Assembly: GCF_041296385.1 (NCBI RefSeq)
Contig: NW_027183804.1
Span: 372,001-436,000, forward strand
Reading direction: 5' to 3'
Length of the DNA: 64,000 bases
Source of the DNA: Aphelocoma coerulescens
Lineage: Eukaryota > Chordata > Aves > Passeriformes > Corvidae
Part shown: positions 22,151 through 34,030 of the stretch, piece by piece
Layout of the letters: each line of letters starts with the position of its first letter
How positions within the stretch are numbered: the stretch's first letter is position 1
Made by a program: the position numbers and the translations under genes
The notes under the pieces: model-generated
Told to the model about the DNA's origin: nothing
The model's input: only the letters and a program-made list of their open reading frames with translations
Database searches by the model: none

Positions 22151-22920
22151 CTGTGCCGCTCTTCTGCGTGTCTACTGCACGCATCCATAGTGTACAGTGC
22201 AAGGATTTTCCTCAGCTCTCGCTCAGCGAAATGCATTAGAAGGGAAGCACATGCTAGATTAGCCATTCGTTAGCCCACGCTTTCAGTAGAGCACCACAAT
22301 CTGGGCGACGAGGAAAAGCAAAGAAGAACATCTTTTCGTCTTTGCACGATCTTCTCTGCGAGACATCTCTCCACGTCTTTGCTTCCTGCAAGGCTGTAAG
22401 GTGCGCGGTGGTACTTGGAAGGGAGAAAGCAGGTGCAGAGAGCACCGCGATCTGACGGCGCTCTGCAGGCTTAAAGGAAAGAAAGCTACCACTTGAATGT
22501 AGTGCAAATACCAATTTCCACGCGTCGCGGGTAAGCTCCGGGTAAGCTTGGTGACCTAAAACTGGGCGCTGAGTGAGACGTAACCGAGAATCTTTCCCTT
22601 TACATTCCGGCTCCAACGCAAACAGAATGTGATGCTACTTAGCGCTGCGAAGGAAAGTGCATAGCCCTGGTGTGTTTGGGAAGAATCAGCAGCCTGGAGC
22701 GTTTTTCTGGAGCCTTTCTCCGCTGGCACCGTGCTCTCTGGGCGAGAAGTAGACGACGCTTCGACTCCGGCAGAATGAAAAGCGCGACATGGTACGAAGA
22801 GCATTAAAGAATGAGGGCAGAGGGCCGAGCTGGTGTGTGCATCGCACAGGCTGCAAGAGGAAGCCTGGCTGTCACTCGCTTGTTTCCGGATTCACGTTAG
22901 CGTTTTAAAACAGAAAGTTC
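22150..22920 (-). repeat. inverted satellite half-unit, right arm
   Basis: Reverse complement of the unit segment that runs from the start (like 16,094) to about 15,450-equivalent. It is clearly diverged from U1-U5, with frames broken relative to them. Copy 2 has the same segment at 62,784-63,554. Confidence 0.75.
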
Positions 22921-24365
22921 CACTTGCAGCTACTTGTGCTGCTACCTATTTCTCTTCCAGCTTTCCCTGGGAGGAATTGTGCCGAGCTTTATGCTTCGAG
23001 ATGCAGAGATAACAGTGGTAGATGCGGCGGAGAATGGAAATACAGAGCACAGCGGACAGTTTATGGTGCTTTACGTGAGGCAAGGGAAAGTGCAGCCCGG
23101 CAGTGCTTTTTACTTCTGGAGCATTTTGCTTTGGTAGCAGCTGCTGCAAGTGGGCAACGGAGCTGCGAGAGTGAATAACGTGACGGCACGTCTATCTGAG
23201 AAGGAAGCTCCCGAGCCGCAGTGTGTTGTGCTCAGTTTCAAGGCTGCTTGGAGAAGGGGGGTAACTTGAAGAACGCCTTCTATCTCGACGCGTCCTACTG
23301 CGTGTGCTCCAGCTGCATGGACGCTGCAGCATTGAAGGTGTAGGATACTGCTTCTGGCCAGGTAGTGTGATGAATGGAAACGGCTGCGCCTTACTTTGTG
23401 AAGCAGCCAGAGCATTCTCAGCTGAATCTGCTTATGAAGCAGCTTTTGGCTGGACATTTGAAATTCGGTCCACTGAGTACGTTAACGCGGTGCCCAGTTG
23501 CTTCGTTCTTTGCCTTCTGCGGTCTGGACGAAACTGAAGCCCAGCGATGGCTTTGCGTTTTGGCGCTCTTCAGCGCGAACACTGCACGCATCCACAGTGT
23601 GCTGTGCACGGATTTTCCTCAGCTCGACGTACAATCATTTTCTTGCTGTTTCCAGAGTCTAAACTCTTCGTGAAACTCTCGCTCAGCGAGATGCGTCAGG
23701 AATGAGGCACTTGCTGGATGAGCTTTTCGCTAGCCAAGACTTTCAATACAGCACCACAATTCAGGCAAGAAGCAGGAGAAAGGAAGATCATCCTTTCGTC
23801 CTTCCACGTTCTTCTCTGCGAGATGACTACCCGTGTCTTTGCTTCCTGCAAGGCTGTAAGGGGCGCGGTGGTACTTAGAACTGAGAAGGCAGGTGCAGAG
23901 AGCACGGCGGTCTGACGGTGCTCTGCAGGCTGTAAAGGAAAGACGGCAACCACTTGAATGTGGTGCAAACACAAGTTTCCACGCGTCGCGGGTAAGCTCC
24001 GGGTAAGCTTGTTGACCTAAAACTGTGCGAGACGGAGCTGAGACTTTTTCCCTTTCCATTTGGACGACAAGAAAGACCGAAAGTGCTGCTGTATGTCGCT
24101 GCGAGGGAAAGTGCATAGACCAGGCGTGTGTCGGCAGAAGCAGTCGGCTGGGGCATTTCTCTTCCGGCACCGTGCTCTCTGGGCGAGAAGTAGACGACGC
24201 TTCGACTCCGGCTGAATGAAAGCGCGACATGGGTACTAAAGAGGCCGAACGAAGACGCAGAGCACCGGACTCGTGTCCGCAGCGTACAAACTGAGAAAGG
24301 AGCGTGGCTAGCACTTGCCTGCCTGCCCAATTCACGTTAGCACTGAGAAGGAGGAAGTTCAACAA
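22921..24365 (-). repeat. inverted satellite unit, right arm
   Basis: One roughly 1.44-kb unit in reverse orientation. Its outer half (23,730-24,365) mirrors U1 (a 211-codon frame like the 224-codon frame of U1). Its inner half includes type-B-like bases around 23,270-23,480. More divergent from U1-U5 than these are from one another. Confidence 0.78.
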
Positions 24366-24905
24366 CTACTTACTTGTGCTACTACTTATCCCTCTTCCAA
24401 CCATCCCCAAAACCACTGGCGCTTAACTTTAGGCTTCGAGATGCAGCAAACACAGTGGTCGCTTCCAAGGAGAGGGGAAGTAGAGAGTGCAGCGGGGAGT
24501 TTAGGTGGCTTTACGTAAGGCAAGGGGAAGGTGCAGCCCAGCATTGGCTTTTTCTTCTAGTTCTTTTCTTCAGGAGAGCAGCTAGCAAGCAGGCTGCGAG
24601 AGGCAACAATGGGATGGCTCGTCTGTCGGAGAAGCCGCAGTCTACAGTGCTGCAGACTGCTGTGCACAGTTTTAATGCTGCTGTAAGCACACGGTACTTT
24701 TGGAACGTCTTCTCTCCTGACTCTCCCATCTCTGGGAGCTCTAGCTGCTTGAACCTGGCCACACTGAAGGTGTGTGGACGTGGTTGCGCTGCGAGTATCA
24801 AGTCTTCCAGAGAAGAGGGATAGTCAAGAAATGCTTTCTCACCTGGCCTATCTCTCAGTCCGAACTGTGGCTGCAAACGCTGCGCTGCAAGGGTGGACTT
24901 ACCCA
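24366..24905 (-). repeat. U0 counterpart, right arm
   Basis: Inverted copy of 14,161-14,699 at high identity with a few substitutions and short indels. It marks the outer edge of satellite-related DNA in the right arm. Confidence 0.75.
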
Positions 24906-26210
24906 CTTGGAGAGAATGTGATGATGCTTTAGATATAGTTGCGAAGGAAAGTGCTGCTCACTGGAATGTTTCGCCTAGTTCACAGACTTTAAAAGGACTA
25001 GGAAGGCCAACGCCTTGTTTTAGCACTTGTTCTCTGCGTGCAGCTGCTGGATGTTTGGAAGGGCTTTGGGATCCGCCAGAGGTGGAGGGTACGATGCTAC
25101 AGAGAGCTTGAAGGAAAGCGCCTATCTCCAGGGCCTTTGATGCAGTTCAGCGGGTGCGAGTGGCATGTTGAGCATGTTCATGATGGCACAGAAAAGGTTC
25201 TGAAAGAAAGAGGCCGTGCTGAAACTGCCTTTACTTTTGCCGCTTAGAAACTGCTCAGCCAACAATGAAAAGATTCGTCTTGCTTCCCCGCTACGCGCAG
25301 GGTTACATCCTTTTATGTCTCCAAGAGGCAGCATGCACAGCGGAGCTCTTCCACCAACTGCTTCCACACGACTGGGGCCGCGCCAGCCAAGCGCTTTTTG
25401 CCGGGCACTGTCAGCGCTCATGGAAACAACCACACGACGGCGCTGCAGACTTGCAAAAGAAGGCCAAGCACCTGGCCCAGCTCAAAACCACCCCAAGGGC
25501 AGACAGAGGCAACTTGCAAACGGCCCTGCACTCAAATCAACGGTGTCAGGACAAAAAGGTTGCCCTCATCTTCCCCTTCCAAGAGCACACTCTTCTTTAC
25601 ACCACACCTCTTTGGCCCATACAAATCTTTTCCCTCTCGCAGATTCCGCCCACCAACTTGAAACCATCTGGCAAAAACAGGGCTCAAAACAGTGCCAGCT
25701 GAGGAAGATCTTGCTGCCTACAACTTCACCTGCACCCCTCAAACTAGCAGCACACACGCTGTTCTCAGCACTCTCCTTCTCAGCTCTAGGTACCATCCTA
25801 AGCCTTCCCTCTCCCAGAGTCAGGATCCAAAGGCAACGGCACCAGGGACTGCTCACACACTGAAGGCACCAGGACAAATAGCTTAAGAGCTTGGCCTTTG
25901 CATTCCCACTGACAGCTCAACAGCTCGAAGCCAGAGAGAGCTCTGCCTGTTGGGAAAAGCCTTTAAAATCCCTAGGAGTACCTGATGTGCACATCCAAAC
26001 CTGCCTTCCTTGCCAAAGAGAGCAACTACAAGCCCATCTCCAAAGAAACGGCATCCCCTCCTCCAAAATACAACACATCCAGTGACTGATCCGCCTCCAG
26101 TATTGAATATGTCCAACAATTGCCCCTACACGCACAGGGGCCAGAAGAGAAATGTCTTGCTGGACTATTCCTCCCCACAGTACCTTAACATCTGCTCCAG
26201 CAACACTGGC
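24906..26210. other. right-arm copy of unassigned DNA
   Basis: Inverted copy of 12,841-14,160, with the 18-bp deletion near 25,610. Nothing coding is recognised. Confidence 0.55.
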
Positions 26211-27514
26211 ACTATGTCCTTGCCTTCCCAAGGAAAGGCACTCCGAGTCTCTTGGCCTTGCCTTGTCTAGTTCTTCTTAAGGTACCCTTGCTCTGCTTCC
26301 TTTGCCTACGTCTGCCTTGCCTCGCACTGCCTACAACTTGCTGGCTTTGCTTTGCCCGGCCTACCACTCTTTCCCTTGCCTTCCATGCAGGCAAGGCGCT
26401 GCAAACCGAGTGCAGGCAATTGTGGGCAAGTCAAGGGAGAGGTAGGCAAGGCCAGAGCAGTGAGGGGAAAGCAAATGGAGTGGTAGACAAGAGAAGGTCC
26501 AGAAGTTAGAGGCAAGGCTGGCTGTAGGAAGGAAGGGCCACTGATGGGAAGGCCAGGCAGAAACAGGAAGGGGTCAGCAAGCCAAGGCCCTGGAGGAAAA
26601 CAGTAGGCAGGTCATGTGCTGGGCATGGCCGTGCAAAGGAATGCAAGGCTCCAGAGGGCTAGCAGGGCAAGGCAAGGCAACTGTTGTGTTGCCAAGGCAA
26701 GGCCAGGCAAGGCAGGTGAGAAGTACATTCAAGGACTGCTGGTGCACAAAAGTGGCCAGGACCAAGTGCTCTGTGTGGCCTTGATCCCGCGTGGGTCATC
26801 TCTCCTCTGTACCTAAAAGACTTGAGCTACCTGCTTTCCCTTGTATGCAAAAGAACTCTCTTTCTGGTCCCCGAGCTCAAGGGCAAAATGTGAATTGCCC
26901 CTCCAAGGTTCAAGACATGCAAGGATTGCTCCCAGACAAAGGCTGCCCACAGAGATGAGTGTGGCAACATGCGTCCTCCCCTGGTCTTCCTCTCATGGGA
27001 TCCTGAAACACCGGAGATGCTTGAGAGCTTTGAGATTCCTCGGAGGAGCAGAAAGGGCAGGGCAAGGCCCAGAAATGTCATTGAAAAGGGGTGTTGAATT
27101 CCAGGTGGGGGAGGGGTGAGCAAGGTCATGCAAGGCAAGGGAGGGGTTCAAGGGCAAGGCAAGGCAAGTGGTGGCTTTGCGAGGCGAGGCAAGGCAATGA
27201 GGGTCCTAGAAGGAAAAGGAAAGGTGAGGCCAGACCTAGACGAATGTGAAAGGAAGTCAGGTGGGGGATGGGTGAGCAAGTCAGTGCAAGGCAGGGGAGA
27301 AAAGGCAGGTTGAGGGAAGGCTACAGAGGGGGCAGCAAGGAAATGCAAGGCATGGGGAAGCATGCGAGGAGTGGGTGCTGCCAGCCGGTGGGGATGGCAG
27401 GGGCGGGGCCACTGCAAGTAGCATGGTGGGGATGTGGAGGGGGTGTTAGTATGCGGGAGGTGTGTGTGTGTGTGTGTGCAGTGGAGTGCAGGGTAAGTGC
27501 AGGTGTGTGTGTGC
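26211..27514. repeat. right-arm CAAGG low-complexity block and (GT)n
   Basis: Inverted copy of the left-arm CCTTG block and CA microsatellite. The same skew flip is seen near 26,390, and GT runs lie at about 27,459-27,514. Confidence 0.75.
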
Positions 27515-28359
27515 GTATACGGGGGTTTTGTGCCAGGTGCTGTGCCGGGGAGAGCCGTTCCACCGCAAGGAAGGTGTGGGAGTGAAAGGAGTAAGATAGA
27601 TGTGTCTTTACAAAGAGACCGTGTCAATCTCTCCTTAGACAAGGCTAGGAATTTACAGGGGGGGAAGTAACAGAAGAAAGTATTCGTTCTAGAAACTGTT
27701 ACTAATCAACAGAGACTGTTGCTCAGCCAAGGCCCTGCTAAATTCCTGAACCTAGAGCAAGGCAGCAAAGACTTCCCAGCATTAGGAATAGTTTGGTTTT
27801 CTTCCTTTTCCATTCCAAAAGGGGAGTGCATATTAGAGGGGGGCGTAGAGTAGGCAGTTCCGGAAGTCTGTAATTCCCGAGTACCTCAGAGGGTGCTGTT
27901 GCCAGGAACTTAACATCAGAAGGGGGCTGCTTCCCGCAATCATTTGAGAGACTCCATGGCAAAAGCCCCATGGCCTCTCCCTGGAGTTGAAGAATGTTAC
28001 AGGACTCCTCTGTCTCCTTTTTGGTGGATGAAGAAACTCAGAAAGCCACACTTCTGCCAGAACTCTCCAAGATGCCCCCTTTGCTCCCCGTGACTCCATC
28101 ACTGCCCAGGAAGCTGTCTTTTCTACCGCAGCAGTTTGACATACAGTTAAAAGTCGCGTGGCAGAGAAAAAAGGCAAGAATTGGTTTCCAAGGGATGGCA
28201 AACAAGAGATACCAGAACCTTTGGCCCTACCAATATTAAAGCAACTCCATTAAGAGAGTTCTTGCACTTCCTGAGGATTGGCAGAAGCCTATCTCATGAT
28301 GTATGTTGCTGGGGGTCTTTTTAGACTGGCAAAAGGAGCTGTTGAAGGTTGCTTGATCT

Positions 28360-28927
28360 GTGCTAAAGCCAACAGCCAAGTTACAAAGTAACTTGCTAGA
28401 GGAGGGAGGCCTTGGGCTGCATGGCCCTTCCAAAGATGCCAGGTGGATTTTCCGGAGATGTCCCAAGTGGCAAGGCTTAATATCTTCTGGTAATCGTATG
28501 TCAGCTAGCAAGGTGGCCAGAAGTATTTCCAACTACTTCAGTAATGACAGGATCAGTTCTTAAGGCATTTTTGGAACAAATCATTCCAAGATACAGCATT
28601 GTAGAAGCAATAGATTCAGATAGGGGAACTCATTTTGCAGGAAAGATCCTTCAAGGGGTTTTGGCTTCTTTAGGAACACAATGGAACCTCCATAGGCCCT
28701 GGCACCCCCAGAGCTCGGCTCGGGTAGAAAACAATGAAGAGAGAAATAAACACCTTTTGAAGCTGGTAATAGAAACCAAGATGCCATGGGTAGGGCTTTG
28801 GACATTGGCTTTGGTGAGAATGAGGGCCCAACCCAGAAGAGAGATTCAGTTATCTCCCTTTCAATCGTTGTTTGCAATTGCCCTCCTGGTAAGTCTCCAC
28901 CCAGTGGGGGGGGGTAGAGGCAAGTGA
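28360..28927 (+). pseudogene. ERV-2 integrase remnant (right arm)
   Basis: Frames 28,360-28,563 and 28,544-28,927 correspond to the left-arm relic and also keep the D-x35-E pair. Three substitutions and one 3-bp indel were counted against the left-arm copy over about 380 bp. Confidence 0.73.
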
Positions 28928-29519
28928 TGCATTTTTAAAACCATCTGTGGCCAGGATCCTGCTTCTTGTGAAACCCCTTCAACAGGAAACTCAGCTGGCG
29001 CAAGCCCGGCCTTTGGACTTTGCTGCTTTTAACATCCAACCAGGAGATTGAGTCCTAATTAAGGAGTAGAAAGAAGCGCCAGTGCTGGTGAAATGGCGTG
29101 GCCCATTCCAAGTGTCACTGACGACAGAAAACAGCCGTCAAGTAAGCTGAACACAGGTGAACCCGTCACTCTCGGGTCAAGGTCTCTGAAGCCTCAGAGA
29201 TTTGCACATCTCAGCTGGAGGAGAAGGCCGGGAGGCCGTGACTGACACTCTGCAGGAGTGGGCCGGAGCAGTAGGCAGTGCTTCGACATCGGAAGAAGCC
29301 CCGCAGTCCTACCTTCAGACCGTCTGCTGAAATAGACTGTATAGGCATCCCTCCTCTAGAATCTCCACTCACTTGGGGGCTAATACTTGTGGCCATTTTG
29401 TTACGTTAAGTGGTTTCTGTGTCTTCAATTGCCACAGGTGCTGCAGAAGACAAGGGGAAAATTAGACTAGCTAATTAGATGACACTATTAAAACATTTTC
29501 CTTACTAATTCTACTTTGA

Positions 29520-30346
29520 TATGGTCAGCTGAGTTTAGGCCAGGAGTGGGAGAATCAATTTGCAGCCTTAGGAGAAGAAGTAGCAAAAGTTTTTAACCTT
29601 AGCAATTGCTGGCTCTGTGGAAGGCCAGGAGGATCTGAAGAGTGGCCATAGTTGGCTAGCCCAGCTGAACCTAAATGGTGGGTCAATGTGAGGGCCCACA
29701 GTGGGATGGGATTTGGGGCCAAAGAAGGAAGTTCATGGCCACTTCATTCTTCTCCAACAGGCACTTATTGCCTAATAGGATAGGGCGTGTCTATGTAGGA
29801 AAAGGCAATTGTCAATTGACTTTCCCTCTGGGCTTGAACAACTGGGTTTGGACCCCCAATTGCCCTCCTTCCAATTGTTCCAAATATCAAGGCAAATGCA
29901 ATCAAATACCTGTTCGGCTCACTAACAGTAGCTGCGTAAGGCGTTCTTATCACACTTACCAAAAATATTTGGAAGCCTGTAAAGCAATGGGGAGGGACAA
30001 GGGGTTTTTTTGACCACCTGTTTTTGAGCAGTCCCCACAAAAATTCCACAAGTAGAAGACATGTTGTTTGTGATTATCAGTGGGAATGGCCACACCGGAT
30101 TGGAACTCAAAGCCTTTTAGTGAGTTCTGCTCCAAATCCAACCAAGCAGCTTGCAGATGTAAATGTAGGTGGGAACCCTGTGCGGGAGCTTGGAAATGCA
30201 AATGCTGGGACCCTTATGGTGGGGCAACTCTTGTTGGAGGACCGTTAGGCCCGGGAATCCTGCTGTATTTTGAGCCACCAATTGATGACCATGGGTAGGT
30301 TCCTTTGCTAATGGAACACGGGCTTTGAAAGGACAGTATTGGATTT
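29520..30346 (+). pseudogene. ERV-2 env surface subunit (right arm)
   Basis: C-W-L-C motif at 29,607-29,618 with an in-frame TAG at 29,649-29,651. The cysteine-rich frame (29,675-30,013) starts in a different register from the left arm because of a small indel near its beginning. Confidence 0.65.
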
Positions 30347-31010
30347 GTGGCCAACATGCTTAGCTCAGGTTACCTCCAAACTGGTCAGGGATATGGTATA
30401 TTTAGTAGACTGTTGTTCTTTTTGCTACTACAAGTTCTGGGAAATCGCTTAGGAATCAAAATCTGTGATGATTTAATTAGAGAAAAGCAGTCAGCTGATG
30501 CAGCCCTGGCTGGAGGGAGCACCCCAAAACGGGGAAATGATGAACGGCCAACAGAACAAGTTACCCAACACGATGGACCAGCCCCTTGGAAACCTAAGGA
30601 ATTAATCCCAGATGCCTGGGAACCCATTTATCATTTGAAGGAGATAATTAGGTTACAAGCTGTCTCGGAAATAATTACCAACCAGCCAGCCACAGCGCTT
30701 GACCTTTTTGCTGAGCAACCCACTTAAATGAGGAAAGCGGTATTTCAACATTGGATGGTATTAGATTATCTGTTGGCAGAAGAAGGAGGAGTTTGTGGGA
30801 AATTAAATGACTCGAGCTGCTGTTTGCAAGCAGATGACAGCGGAAAAGTGGTCAAACAAATAACAAAGGAAATAACGTCAGCTCGTGGACCTGTCCAAAT
30901 GTTGAAAGGATGGGAATGGGACATATTTTCATAGTTAACTGGCCAGCTCTGGGCTAAATGAATACGATTTCTCCTCTTATATGCTATCGCAATTCTCATC
31001 TTTTTACCAT
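30347..31010 (+). pseudogene. ERV-2 env transmembrane subunit (right arm)
   Basis: Frame 30,347-30,727 ends at the same TAA (30,725-30,727) as in the left arm. The continuation, which carries the C-x7-C-C motif, ends earlier than in the left arm, at a TAG (30,932-30,934) where the left arm has a Trp codon. The relic has therefore kept decaying since the arms last exchanged sequence here. Confidence 0.7.
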
Positions 31011-31699
31011 GCGTGACACCATGCTGGCTGCAGCTCTTTCAGCAGGTGCTCAAGGGGATGCCGCTAGCAGCCATGCCTACCTGATCCAGAAATGACTACA
31101 AAAGGACAGAAAAGGATGTCACTGCAAATAATAGCAAAACCCAAGAAGACTCCAGAAGAAAAAATTAAATCCATGGTAATTAAGGTTTGTAAAGACAAAT
31201 ACAGAGCAAATAAAAAGAGGAGGGATTAAAAGGAATGAGATGGATGAGTCTTTACAAAGAGACCGTGTGAATCGGCCTGTAGACAAGGCTAGGAAGTTAT
31301 GGCTAGTGAAGTAACAGAAGAAACTAGGAGTTCTCTAGAACTGTTACTAATCATCAGAGACTGTTGATTAATCAAGGCCGTGTTAAATTCCTGAACCTAG
31401 AGCAAGGCAACAAAGACTTAAGAGCATTAGGAATGGGGTTCTTTTCTTTCTTCTCGATGCCAAGAGGGGGGTGCATATTAGAGGGGGGCGCATAGAGTAG
31501 GCAGTTCCGGAAGTCTGTATCTCCCGAATACCTCAGCCAGTGGGGAAAAGGAAGAGGGTGCTGTGGCCGGGAACTTGGCATCAAAAGGGGGCTGCATCCC
31601 GCAACCGTTTGACAGACGCCATGGGAAAAGCCCCATGGACTCTCCCTGTAGTCGAAGAATGTTGCAGGACTCCTCTGTCTCCTTTTCGGATATAAACCT

Positions 31700-32660
31700 C
31701 AGGCATCGTGGATTAATTTTCCCTAACGGCAGCGACCTGCCGCGTGGTCTCCGTGCTCCTCTCCAGCCCCCCGGGACGTGTAAAATAGTTCCCAGCGGCT
31801 CCCACCGCGCGTTGCAGACGGCTGCGCGGCCCCGGGGCTGCCCGCAGTGCTCCCCTGCCCCGCCAGGGCTGCCCGCGGGCTGCGGAGCCGCCTCGCCACC
31901 GGCGCGGCCAGGGCTGGGGCCCTTCTCGACAGCAGCCGAGGGGCTGCGGAGCGGGCGGCTGCCGGACGATCAGCTATTTTATGCCGCGCGGTGCTGCCGC
32001 CTCCATCTAGCTCTCCATCGCGCCGCCGCCCGCCGCCCGCCTGGCGCGCTCACGCTCGGCCGCGCTCGCCGCCCGCCCAGCCTCGCCGGAAGCTCTCCCG
32101 CCCGGGCTGTGCCCCGGCTCCGCCGGCAGCTCGGCAGGGCCCGGCCGCACGCGTGCTGCGTGGCTCGGAGCAGCCGCGTTGCGCCGCAGGCGACGGGGAA
32201 GGCGGGGCGGGCCGGCGCCATCGTGGTAGCGCGAGGAGAGGAGCGCCCGGGCGGGGCGGCGAGCGGCGCGGCGGTGAGCGCTTCTGCTTCCTGTCGCTCG
32301 GCGGCCGCCCACGGCAGGTGCCGTGTGACCCCGCGGAGCGGCGGGGCCGGCCGGGCGGTGCGCGGCGAGGCTTTCGGCCAGCGGCGACCACAGCGAGAGG
32401 CTGCTGGCACTGCCCGTGCCGGTGGAGAGAGCGGGGATCCGAGGCCGGCCTTCCCCGGGCGACGAGGGGAGGCCGCCTTTGCCGCGCTGCCCTCCGTGCA
32501 GCATGTGGCCGATTCCGGCGAACCCGGGGTCTCCGCAGCGGCGCGGGCGGGAGGGAGTGGGGAGCGCGCTCGGTGCCGTGCCGGCCGCTCCCGGCCAGCG
32601 CTGCGCTGCGCCGAGGCGTTTTCCCGCCCGTCCTGGGAAGGACATAAGCGACACCGTAGT
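31700..32660. promoter_or_regulatory. CpG island (right arm)
   Basis: Inverted copy of 6,390-7,330. It is almost base-for-base the same: a 266-codon frame crossing it is identical in both arms. It now lies next to the 3' LTR of ERV-1, whose insertion begins at 32,695. Confidence 0.75.
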
Positions 32661-32694
32661 TGGAGCTTAGCTGTCAGGGGGAACAACTTCTCTC

Positions 32695-33352
32695 TGTGAA
32701 AAACGAAGTTCACTCTCCTGTGAGAATTTAAAGGGGTTTAATATAAAGACAATAAGAGACACATCAAATAAAGCAACGGGGTAACAGCCAGTTGCCTTGG
32801 CGCTCTGCCAAGAGCACACCTGATGCCAGAGGTCAGTCCTTTTTATACCGTTTTTACTGTCTGTTCTTTATTCATATTAAAACTTTTCCTGGAGCTGTTC
32901 TGCATGGCCACTCCTTGGTTCCGCCTTTTTAGAGCGTGCCTAGTCTTCTGCCTTGTGGTTTTATTTCTCTTGATTCTTGGGGTTGGGCCCGCTAGGCAAG
33001 AGTCGATGGTAGGGTGGATTTCTTAATTCTCCAGACAGTCAGGGCTGATTGCAGCTTTGGGCCTCTTCGTCTCTCCGGGCAGAGTGGTGATAAAATCTCC
33101 CGGACTCTCCTGGCCGCCCGTTCTCCGGGCGGAGTAGCCTTTGGGCCCTTTTGCTCCCTAGACAAAGTGTTGATTAGCAGCTTTTCGGGCCTCATCCTCT
33201 GTTCGTTTGGAGGTTATCTTACGTGCTCACACTTGCTAACATTCTTGCTAAAAAGAGAGAAAACTACATCCACACAGCAGAAAGCATTTCTAACGTTATA
33301 TAATATCTACTTTATACTTTGCAAGAAGCTAATATAATATATGTTTATAACA
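32695..33352 (-). mobile_element. ERV-1 3' LTR
   Basis: 658 bp; on the minus strand it opens with TGTTATAAAC and closes with TTTTTCACA. Against the 5' LTR I count about 22 substitutions and two indels (1 and 4 bp), near 3.4% divergence. It follows the polypurine tract directly. Confidence 0.92.
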
Positions 33353-33368
33353 ATCCCCCCTTTTCTAT
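33353..33368 (-). other. ERV-1 polypurine tract
   Basis: Minus-strand AGAAAAGGGGGGAT immediately before the TG of the 3' LTR, the plus-strand DNA primer site. Confidence 0.85.
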
Positions 33369-33369
33369 T

Positions 33370-34030
33370 TTATAAATCATTTGGCTTGAGCAATAATTCT
33401 TTTTTCTTGGCTTCTAATGTCTGTTCGTTCTTTTCACAGATCAATTTGGCTTCTTCAAGAGGGTCTTTTGTATCACTTTGTCTTTTTAATACCATAATTT
33501 TTTGTGCTGTTCCAGACATAGCCAACTTTGGGTCAGTAGGCATTGCCACAACTTGCATGCCTTGAACTATGCTGGTGATTAGCCGAATAAAGCAGGGGAT
33601 CAAGCAAGGGAGAAATATTAGACTAGCTGTAGCACATAAGAGGAAGAAACCTAGCTTCTTCCACCATTCTTTCCCCAATATGCCATCCCACCAGTTAGCA
33701 GACATCATTGATTCCCATTTTTGGACTGGTACATGGGCTATTTTTCTGATTTGGTTGGCCATATCTAGAACGGCATCCCCATTGTCATCAATTTTTAAAC
33801 AACAGTCCGATGTATTGAACTTCCTGCACACACCGCCTTCTTCGGCCAGTAAATAGTCTAAAGCCAGCCTATTTTGATGTATTGCAGCTCTGGTTTGGCG
33901 TTGCTGGCTGACTATTAATTCCATAGCCCCAGCTGTTTCATTGGTTATGATTTCTACAAGAGCTTGGAGTCTGATGATACGATTCAGCATGTAAATTGGG
34001 GTCTGATATCCCCAGCTTCCATCTTGTGCT
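33370..34030 (-). pseudogene. ERV-1 env, transmembrane subunit
   Basis: 206-codon frame (33,370-33,990) with a heptad-rich N-terminal helix (L-Q-A-L-V-E-I-I), then [12 protein letters not shown] in the position of the conserved immunosuppressive-type segment. A C-x7-C-C motif follows. A hydrophobic anchor ([13 protein letters not shown]) lies near residues 125-147, then a charged tail of about 50 residues. It shares its frame with the surface subunit but is cut off from it by a TAA near 34,030. The downstream end is intact, stopping just before the polypurine tract. Confidence 0.85.

Larger units (their letters stand above)
27594..31686 (+). mobile_element. ERV-2 provirus (right-arm copy)
   Basis: Inverted copy of 7,365-11,457, so it reads on the plus strand: 5' LTR 27,594-28,024, 3' LTR 31,236-31,686. 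Compared with the left arm it carries its own substitutions and indels, including a 3-bp insertion at about 28,883 and an altered register near 29,695-29,745. Confidence 0.8.

Noticed and set aside
14161..24365. Satellite repeats as a CRISPR-like array
   Set aside because: Units are 1.39 kb, contiguous and without unique spacers, in a vertebrate-type sequence.
31563..32699. 378-codon frame, right arm
   Set aside because: Same composition effect, inverted copy. Its end is set by the ERV-1 insertion, which no functional gene would tolerate unchanged.
32800..32900. AATAAA upstream of the TATA box in the ERV-1 LTRs as poly(A) signal
   Set aside because: It lies before the transcription start region. 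The ATTAAA near the LTR end fits the R region better.
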